Shown here: positions 1-4,304 of the stretch, one piece after another
How the letters are laid out: every line of letters starts with the position of its first letter
Numbering within the stretch: position 1 is the stretch's first letter
DNA from: CAYMTN01 sp964393335
GTDB lineage: Bacteria > Chloroflexota > Anaerolineae > Aggregatilineales > Aggregatilineaceae
Direction: 5' to 3'
DNA: 9,484 nt
Assembly (NCBI GenBank): GCA_964393335.1
Contig: CAYMTN010000209.1
Span: forward strand, 1-9,484
Notes under the pieces: generated by a model
Databases searched by the model: none
What the model saw: the letters and a program-made list of their open reading frames with translations, nothing else
What the model was told of the DNA's origin: nothing
Made by a program: the position numbers and the translations under genes

Positions 1-468
1 CAATCGTGACGAACGAGGAACGGCGAATCCAGCCTTCGCGGCCTTCCCATTCGACGCGGAACCAGTAACGATCCTCGCTCACGGCGGTAGCGGGCAGGCG
101 CACGTCGAACAGCGTATCGATCGGCGGCGCGTTGAAGCTTGGCCCCTCGCGCATGATGACGCCGCTGCTGCCGACTTCCAAGAAGACGCCGGGCCGTTCC
201 GGCATGAAAACCGGCAGGCTGTCGGGATCGCCCTCAATCGTGACGAACGAGGAACGGCGAATCCAGCCTTCGCGGCCTTCCCATTCGACACGGAACCAGT
301 ACCCGTCTTCGCTCACGCCGGTAGCTGGTAACCGCCCCGCGTCGACGGAATTCAGGGACTGGGCGTTGAAGCTTGGTCCGTCACGGATGACGGTGGTGTA
401 GTTGATCTCCAAAAAGACGCCGGGCAGTGTTCCGATAACTGGCACGGAGTCCAGGTCACCGCCGACCG
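1..468 (-). repeat. Tandem 234-bp units encoding near-identical SH3b segments
   Basis: The sequence from 1 to 67 recurs at 235-301 with a single mismatch (position 56 versus 290), giving an exact 234-bp (78-codon) period. The remainder of each unit is related but clearly diverged. A third, much more diverged unit lies at about 469-700. In protein terms both copies read VEWEGREGWIRRSSFVTIEG. Near-identity limited to one third of the unit suggests recent duplication or gene conversion rather than selection alone. Confidence 0.85.
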
Positions 469-2215
469 TCACGGCGGGCGTTTGCTGCAACCACGCGGTC
501 CGATCCCCCAGATCGATCTGGTACCACTCGTGGTCCGGCGTGACGCCCAGGATTGCCAGCCGCTCGTTAGCTGCCTCGCGCACGACCGGCGCGTCAACAG
601 CCGGGCCCTCGCGCAGCAGCGCACCTTCCGCGCTCACCGCTGCGACCGGCACGCCTTCGGGAAACTCGGCCACGGCGATAGGCGTCGAAGTCGGCGGGCT
701 TGTCGGCGGTGGGGTGGGCGGCAGGGTCGCTGTGGGCGGCGATGTCGGTGGTATGGTCGGGGTCGGCGGCTGGGTGGGCGGCGGCGTATCAGTTGGGATG
801 GTCGTTGGCGTGTAGGTCGGGCGCGGCGTGTGACTGGGTAACACCGCGACAATTGGGGCGCTGGTCGCCGTATCCGGCGGAATCTCGGTCGGCGCGGCGG
901 TGGGGGATTCCGCGTTGGTGGGCGCGCTGGTCGGTGCGCTCGTCGGCAGTGCCGTGTCCGGTGGTGGCACATTGGTTGCATTTTCCCCGGCAGCAATGAC
1001 GCTGGGGGCACCTGTCGCGGTGCTCGTCGTGCCGCCGGAACCGTTTCCGCCGGTCGCCAGCACGCCGATCACCACCAGCGCCACGACCAGGGCCGCGCTC
1101 AGCAGCCACACCAGCGGGTTTTTGTAGGCCGGACGGTGAGACGGGCCGATCTGGACCGGCACGGACAGGTCCGCCGCGTAGGGTCCGGGCGGTGGTGTGC
1201 TGGCCGCGCCACCAGAGGGTGGCGTACTGGCCGCGCTGGCGGCGGGCGGTATAGGGGACGGCGTGGGCCGCGCTGTATTGTCGGGGCCGGATGGTTCGAT
1301 TACCGTGCGCGGCAGGGCTTGCGGGCGCGGCATCGACATGGTGAAAAAGCCGGTCTGCTGCCCGGTCTGCCCCTGGATCGCTTTGTCAAACGCCTGGGAG
1401 AACGCCGTGACGGTCGGGAAGCGCTGCTCCGGCGTTTTAGCCAGCACGCGCTCGATCACGATCGACACGGCTTCCGGGACGTCGTGCCGTTCGACGTGCG
1501 GCGGAGTCGGCATTTCGTTCATGTGTTTGTGCATCAGGCCGAAGGGCGTGGTCGCCTCGTAGGGGATGCGGCCCAGCATCAGCGCGTAGATCGTCGCACC
1601 CAGCGCGTACTGGTCGGCGGCGGGCGTCAGTTCTTCTGATCGCCACTGTTCGGGCGGCATGAAGGCGGGCGTACCCATCGTCGTGCCGGTGCCGGTCAGC
1701 GCGCTGGTCGCCGCCAGCAGCTTGGCGATGCCAAAATCGACCAGGTAAGCGTTGCCCTGGTTGTCAAACATGATGTTGCTGGGTTTGATGTCGCGGTGGA
1801 TCACGCCCTGGCTGTGCGCGTAATCGAGCGCGCTGGCGAGCTGGCGCAGCAGCCCGGCGATCTCGCCCAGGGACGGCAGCGGCCTGCCGGTATCGGCCTG
1901 GCGGGTCATTCGTTCGGCCAGGGTACCACCCGTCAGCAGGCGCATCACCACGTAACTGATGTCACGCTGGATGCCAAAATCGTGCACCGGCACAATGTGC
2001 GCGTGTTCGAGCGCTGCCGACGTTTTTGCCTCGCGGTAAAAACGCTCGACATAACCGGCCTCGGCGGCCAGCGCGGTTGACAGCACCTTGATCGCGACGG
2101 CGCGTTCCAGCGTGGTCTGGAAGCCGCGATACACGGCCCCCATCCCGCCGGACCCGATTAACTCGCGCAGTTCATACTGGCCGAGGTGCTGACCGGTGAG
2201 GTTCTGCATGGTCAT
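1..2215 (-). CDS. Transmembrane Ser/Thr protein kinase with extracytoplasmic SH3b repeats (partial, C-terminus off window)
   Basis: At least 738 residues are visible; the frame is still open at the left edge, so the C-terminus is missing. A PknB/Hanks-type kinase domain fills about residues 14-275: Gly-rich loop GSGGMGAVYRG (21-31), catalytic K43 in VAIKVL, HRDIKPSN with D142, DFG with D160, and an activation/P+1 segment GTPAFMPPEQW. All key residues are present, so it should phosphorylate Ser/Thr in the cytoplasm. One membrane helix (LVWLLSAALVVALVVIGVLA, about 368-389) is followed by a Thr/Pro/Ser-rich stalk of about 120 residues. SH3b-like units of about 78 residues follow, rich in the pattern G-x-W/F-x-W-x-x-GWI. 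Known receptor kinases often carry PASTA sensors; here SH3b units take that place, so binding of a cell-wall or protein ligand is inferred. The start at 2215 (M-T-M) is preceded by a GGGGGAT-like Shine-Dalgarno; an in-frame ATG at 2209 is an alternative. It is divergent from the DinB gene. Confidence 0.93.
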   Translation of the reverse strand, partial: MTMQNLTGQHLGQYELRELIGSGGMGAVYRGFQTTLERAVAIKVLSTALAAEAGYVERFYREAKTSAALEHAHIVPVHDFGIQRDISYVVMRLLTGGTLAERMTRQADTGRPLPSLGEIAGLLRQLASALDYAHSQGVIHRDIKPSNIMFDNQGNAYLVDFGIAKLLAATSALTGTGTTMGTPAFMPPEQWRSEELTPAADQYALGATIYALMLGRIPYEATTPFGLMHKHMNEMPTPPHVERHDVPEAVSIVIERVLAKTPEQRFPTVTAFSQAFDKAIQGQTGQQTGFFTMSMPRPQALPRTVIEPSGPDNTARPTPSPIPPAASAASTPPSGGAASTPPPGPYAADLSVPVQIGPSHRPAYKNPLVWLLSAALVVALVVIGVLATGGNGSGGTTSTATGAPSVIAAGENATNVPPPDTALPTSAPTSAPTNAESPTAAPTEIPPDTATSAPIVAVLPSHTPRPTYTPTTIPTDTPPPTQPPTPTIPPTSPPTATLPPTPPPTSPPTSTPIAVAEFPEGVPVAAVSAEGALLREGPAVDAPVVREAANERLAILGVTPDHEWYQIDLGDRTAWLQQTPAVTVGGDLDSVPVIGTLPGVFLEINYTTVIRDGPSFNAQSLNSVDAGRLPATGVSEDGYWFRVEWEGREGWIRRSSFVTIEGDPDSLPVFMPERPGVFLEVGSSGVIMREGPSFNAPPIDTLFDVRLPATAVSEDRYWFRVEWEGREGWIRRSSFVTI
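677..1050 (-). repeat. Low-complexity Thr/Pro/Ser stalk coding region
   Basis: On the coding strand this stretch repeats ACN/CCN/AGC codons, giving runs such as PTPTIPPTSPPTATLPPTPP between the membrane helix and the first SH3b unit of the kinase. The plus strand is correspondingly G-rich, with many GTCGGCGG-type words. The stalk probably holds the sensor domains away from the membrane; Thr density makes O-glycosylation possible (inference). Confidence 0.8.
711..736 (+). other. Canonical G-quadruplex motif on the template strand of the kinase stalk
   Basis: Four G-runs (711-714, 716-718, 724-726, 734-736) are separated by loops of 1, 5 and 7 bases, matching G3+N1-7. It lies on the strand transcribed for the kinase. 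It may be only a by-product of the Thr/Pro codons. Confidence 0.4.
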
Positions 2216-2253
2216 GATGGAATCCCCCACACTCTACGCTCGTTTATCTGTGC

Positions 2254-2282
2254 AGTATATGCGTTATGTCATTTGCTGACAA
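2254..2282 (-). promoter_or_regulatory. Predicted sigma-70-type promoter of the kinase gene
   Basis: On the minus strand a -35 TTGTCA (2282-2277) and a -10 TATACT (2259-2254) are separated by exactly 17 bases. Transcription would start near 2247, leaving a leader of about 31 bases before the ATG at 2215. Confidence 0.6.
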
Positions 2283-2304
2283 GCGTCTTACGGCGGGCTA
2301 CAAT
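2276..2304 (+). promoter_or_regulatory. Predicted sigma-70-type promoter of the DinB-like gene
   Basis: A -35 CTGACA (2276-2281) and a -10 TACAAT (2299-2304) are separated by exactly 17 bases. Transcription would begin near 2311, about 29 bases before the ATG at 2340. The -35 box overlaps the -35 of the divergent kinase promoter by five base pairs. Confidence 0.6.
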
Positions 2305-2339
2305 GAGCGTGAAAATCGTGGCAGCGAAAGGGGCACCGG

Positions 2340-2837
2340 ATGGACGCTCAACATGACGCCATCACCACATTGATCTGGTTCAGCGAAAACGTCTTCGACG
2401 GCGATTCCGCGTATTCGCTCATGGCGAACCTGGACAATCTGCGTGATGAGGACTGGGATACGATCCCGCCGGGTGGCGGACGCTCGATTGCCGACATCCT
2501 GGAACACGTCGGGTGGGCGAAATGGATGTACCAGGATTATGCGTTCGGGCCGGGCACGATGCAGGGTGATCAGCCGCCTCTCGTCCCGGCGAATGGCGCA
2601 CGCACCCGCCCGCGTGCGGAGCTGCTCACGTGGCTGAAGGAAGCGCATCACGCCTGGATCGTGTCGCTGCGGGCGCTGCCCGACGATGCTGAGCTGGAGC
2701 GCGAGCGCCCTGTCGCCTGGGGCGGGACTCTGCCCACGCGCAACATCATTCGTATCGTGATCGCGCACGACGTGTATCATGCCGGTGAAATCAATCACCT
2801 GCGTGCCCTGCTTCAGGGGGACGATCACTGGACCTGA
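2340..2837 (+). CDS. DinB-superfamily (DinB_2-like) metal-dependent protein
   Basis: The 165-residue product has the size and helical character of a DinB/YfiT-type four-helix bundle. The three-histidine metal site of the family is visible: H56 in ADILEHVGWAKW, and H143 and H147 in IAHDVYHAGEINHLR near the C-terminus. Family members are cytoplasmic and bind divalent metal; some are thiol-dependent S-transferases (bacillithiol or mycothiol type), but most have no known reaction and no substrate can be read here. The start is supported by AAAGGGG (2327-2333) six bases upstream and by the promoter just before it. The gene is monocistronic, divergent from the kinase and convergent with the acetyltransferase, whose stop is 22 bp away. 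A role in DNA damage should not be assumed from the family name. Confidence 0.88.
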   Translation: MDAQHDAITTLIWFSENVFDGDSAYSLMANLDNLRDEDWDTIPPGGGRSIADILEHVGWAKWMYQDYAFGPGTMQGDQPPLVPANGARTRPRAELLTWLKEAHHAWIVSLRALPDDAELERERPVAWGGTLPTRNIIRIVIAHDVYHAGEINHLRALLQGDDHWT

Positions 2838-2849
2838 GCGCTTCGGCGC
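2838..2849. terminator. Short c(UUCG)g hairpin between convergent genes
   Basis: GCGC-TTCG-GCGC forms a 4-bp stem with a stable UUCG tetraloop in the 22-bp gap between two convergent stop codons. No T-tract follows on either strand, so it is at best a weak or bidirectional pausing element. Confidence 0.25.
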
Positions 2850-2859
2850 GTGACTGTGT

Positions 2860-3837
2860 TTACAGCTCGCGCGCATCGACGTAGATCGGCGTGTCCTGCC
2901 ATTCGGGAATCCAGTCCGGGTTGAGTGATTTGAAGACCATCCAATAATCCATCTGTCTGATCGCTTCGGAGAACAGAAAAATGGGGATGCGGTCCATGCG
3001 GTCGATGAGCAGCGTCAGTTTGTTGACGTTGTCGGTGACAGCCGCGTCGCGCAGCGTATCAAAAATCGTTTGCAGCAGCGGCGCGTTGTGTGCGCCGACT
3101 TCGTCGAACAGGCGCAGGCTCTTGTTGCCCATCGCGCGCATAGCGTCGTCGGTGGGGAAGGGCTGCTCGGCGGGCCACTGCTGGAAGACGTAACTCTGGT
3201 CGAACAGGCTCATACCGGCCACCCTGGCCCCGCCCAGGTCGAGCGACCAGCGCTCAAAACCGAAATCCTTGACGCGTTCCGCGACGTCGGGCACGTACAT
3301 GTCGCGGGCGCTGTGCACGGCGCGGATCATATCGCGCTCGGCGGTATGATCGTCGCCGTGACGCGGCATCCAGTCCGGCACGTCAAAGGCGGGATATGGC
3401 TGGAAGGTCAGCATCAGAATCTGGCGCACGCGCTCGTATCCCAGCCCGGCGAACAGCCTCAGCGAGGGGATATTCGAGGTGACGATGTGCGCGTAGACGC
3501 CATCCACCGCGCGCCCGATCAAATAATCACTCACGGCGGTGACCAGCGCCGTCCCCAGCCCGCGCCGCCGCATCGAGGGGTGGGTGCGCACGTCGAACAC
3601 GTAACCCAGCGACACGGGCCGCGCGCCGACGTGAGTCCGTTTGACGCACACCGCCGCGCAGCCCACGACCTGCCTGTTCTCTTCGGCGATCACCATCTGG
3701 TGATCGGGAAACAGCGCCGCGCGGTCGATAAAACGCCGCCGGTAGTGGACAAACGGCTCTGGCAGGCCACGCGGGCTGAGCCGCTCCAACGCCATCAGCG
3801 CCGGGTCGTCTTCGGGATGATAATAACGAATGTACAT
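2860..3837 (-). CDS. GNAT-family N-acetyltransferase, probably with a second degenerate GNAT-like half
   Basis: This is a 325-residue protein. Residues about 1-150 are a clear GNAT domain: beta strand VVGCAAVCV, then FDVRTHPSMRRRGLGTAL with the acetyl-CoA pyrophosphate-binding R-x-x-G-x-G at 90-95, then the motif B stretch SNIPSLRLFAGLGYERV. It should transfer an acetyl group from acetyl-CoA to an amine; the substrate cannot be deduced. The remaining 175 residues have no R-x-x-G-x-G/A motif, but the segment FLFSEAIRQMDYWMVFKSL resembles the end of a GNAT fold. A tandem GNAT with an inactive second half is therefore likely (inference). The start at 3837 fits, because YIRYYHPEDDPALMAL is a typical first GNAT strand and helix. 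No Shine-Dalgarno is seen, but a TACAAT box lies 6 bases upstream of the ATG. The gene is convergent with the DinB-like gene. Confidence 0.9.
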   Translation of the reverse strand: MYIRYYHPEDDPALMALERLSPRGLPEPFVHYRRRFIDRAALFPDHQMVIAEENRQVVGCAAVCVKRTHVGARPVSLGYVFDVRTHPSMRRRGLGTALVTAVSDYLIGRAVDGVYAHIVTSNIPSLRLFAGLGYERVRQILMLTFQPYPAFDVPDWMPRHGDDHTAERDMIRAVHSARDMYVPDVAERVKDFGFERWSLDLGGARVAGMSLFDQSYVFQQWPAEQPFPTDDAMRAMGNKSLRLFDEVGAHNAPLLQTIFDTLRDAAVTDNVNKLTLLIDRMDRIPIFLFSEAIRQMDYWMVFKSLNPDWIPEWQDTPIYVDAREL

Positions 3838-3843
3838 TGATCG

Positions 3844-3849
3844 ATTGTA
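3844..3849 (-). promoter_or_regulatory. -10 box placing transcription start at or next to the GNAT start codon
   Basis: TACAAT on the minus strand ends 6 bases before the ATG at 3837, so initiation would fall at about 3838-3837. No good -35 is found at 16-18 bases (a CTGACA lies too far upstream), and no purine-rich ribosome-binding site precedes the ATG. Together this suggests a leaderless transcript. Confidence 0.4.
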
Positions 3850-3963
3850 CCCGTTAGTCGCGGTAGGATGGTGTCAGGTGCCTACTGACCCGATATCACC
3901 TGCCAGTTTTACAGCTTTACGCTATCTTAATACAGAATCCACACTTGTGGCAATTGGGGGAAT

Positions 3964-4129
3964 GGTGAAGTTTCGACTAAAGTCGATGGACCGGGGAAAT
4001 CCCCTGCGCTTCATCCTGACCGGTGGCGAACCCCACGGGAGTACACAAGTCGAAGCGCTGTTGGGCGAGCAGGGAGATGAGTTTCTCTTCGTTCGTCATG
4101 CTGACACCCCTTTTTATAGTCGTCCATGA
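3964..4129 (+). pseudogene. Remnant of an IS5-type (DDE) transposase
   Basis: The fragment reads GEVSTKVDG in one frame (3964-3990) and then, after an apparent one-base insertion near 3991-3992, GNPLRFILTGGEPHGSTQVE and onward in the next frame (from 3995) up to a stop at 4127-4129. IS5/IS427-group transposases carry the central block GG-x-[ST]TKIH...D-x-x-GNP-x-RF-x-LTGG-x-xHD-x-TQA-x-x-L. The match is clear over about 40 residues. A few residues between TKV and DG seem deleted, and the usual HD is HG. Everything upstream and downstream of this core is missing or unrecognisable. It cannot encode a functional enzyme. The base composition (more AT-rich) differs from the neighbouring genes. Confidence 0.65.
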
Positions 4130-4186
4130 TATCCAGAGTGCCAGATCAAGTCGCGTCTAATTCACGCCAGGCTGCCATAGAAGTAC

Positions 4187-4244
4187 CAGGGCCGTCTTCA
4201 GAGTGTGTTGATGGTACAACCCACTTTTCTCTGAAGAGGCCCTG
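4187..4244. repeat. 58-bp imperfect palindrome (possible IS end or terminator)
   Basis: The left arm at 4187-4203 pairs with the right arm at 4229-4244 over 16 bp, with a single extra G at 4194. The 25-base centre holds a nested GTTG/CAAC pairing. On the plus strand the right arm is followed by TTTTGTCTT. Read inward from the right edge, CAGGGCCTCTTCAGAGAAAA resembles the terminal inverted repeats of IS5-type elements. That would fit the transposase remnant on its left. It could instead act as an intrinsic terminator for plus-strand transcription. Confidence 0.5.
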
Positions 4245-4270
4245 TTTTGTCTTGAACTCACTCACCAGCG

Positions 4271-4290
4271 CAGGAGGAGTGCACCTCCTG
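4271..4290. terminator. 7-bp hairpin just behind the secreted-protein operon
   Basis: CAGGAGG-AGTGCA-CCTCCTG is a perfect 7-bp stem with a 6-base loop, starting 14 bases past the stop of the minus-strand gene ending at 4305. No U-tract follows on the minus strand, so if it terminates the operon it is not a classical intrinsic terminator; protection of the mRNA 3' end is an alternative. Confidence 0.35.
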
Positions 4291-4304
4291 ATATGCTTGT
4301 CTAG

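Larger units (their letters stand above)
3838..4304. other. 467-bp gene-free stretch with mobile-element debris
   Basis: Between the GNAT start and the end of the secreted-protein operon there is no intact gene. It contains the GNAT -10 box, the IS5-type transposase fragment (3964-4129), the 58-bp palindrome (4187-4244) and the 7-bp hairpin (4271-4290). GGTGTCAG at 3870-3877 is repeated inverted at 4101-4108, a possible pair of short element ends. The DNA is more AT-rich than the flanking genes. Confidence 0.6.

Noticed and set aside
402..1127. Plus-strand open frames encoding Val/Gly-rich repeats (for example 402-815)
   Set aside because: They are the antisense of the Thr/Pro-rich stalk of the kinase; GTCGGC words are reverse complements of Thr/Pro codons, and no domain or ribosome-binding site is seen.
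2303..2356. 17-codon frame (ATG at 2303) before the DinB-like gene, a possible leader peptide
   Set aside because: The ATG overlaps the predicted -10 box, upstream of the expected transcription start, so it would not be transcribed.
2298..2876. 192-codon minus-strand open frame over the DinB-like gene
   Set aside because: The plus-strand frame has the His triad, promoter and ribosome-binding site; the minus frame has no family features.
3070..3840. 256-codon plus-strand open frame
   Set aside because: Antisense to the GNAT gene, which has clear motifs; the shadow has none.
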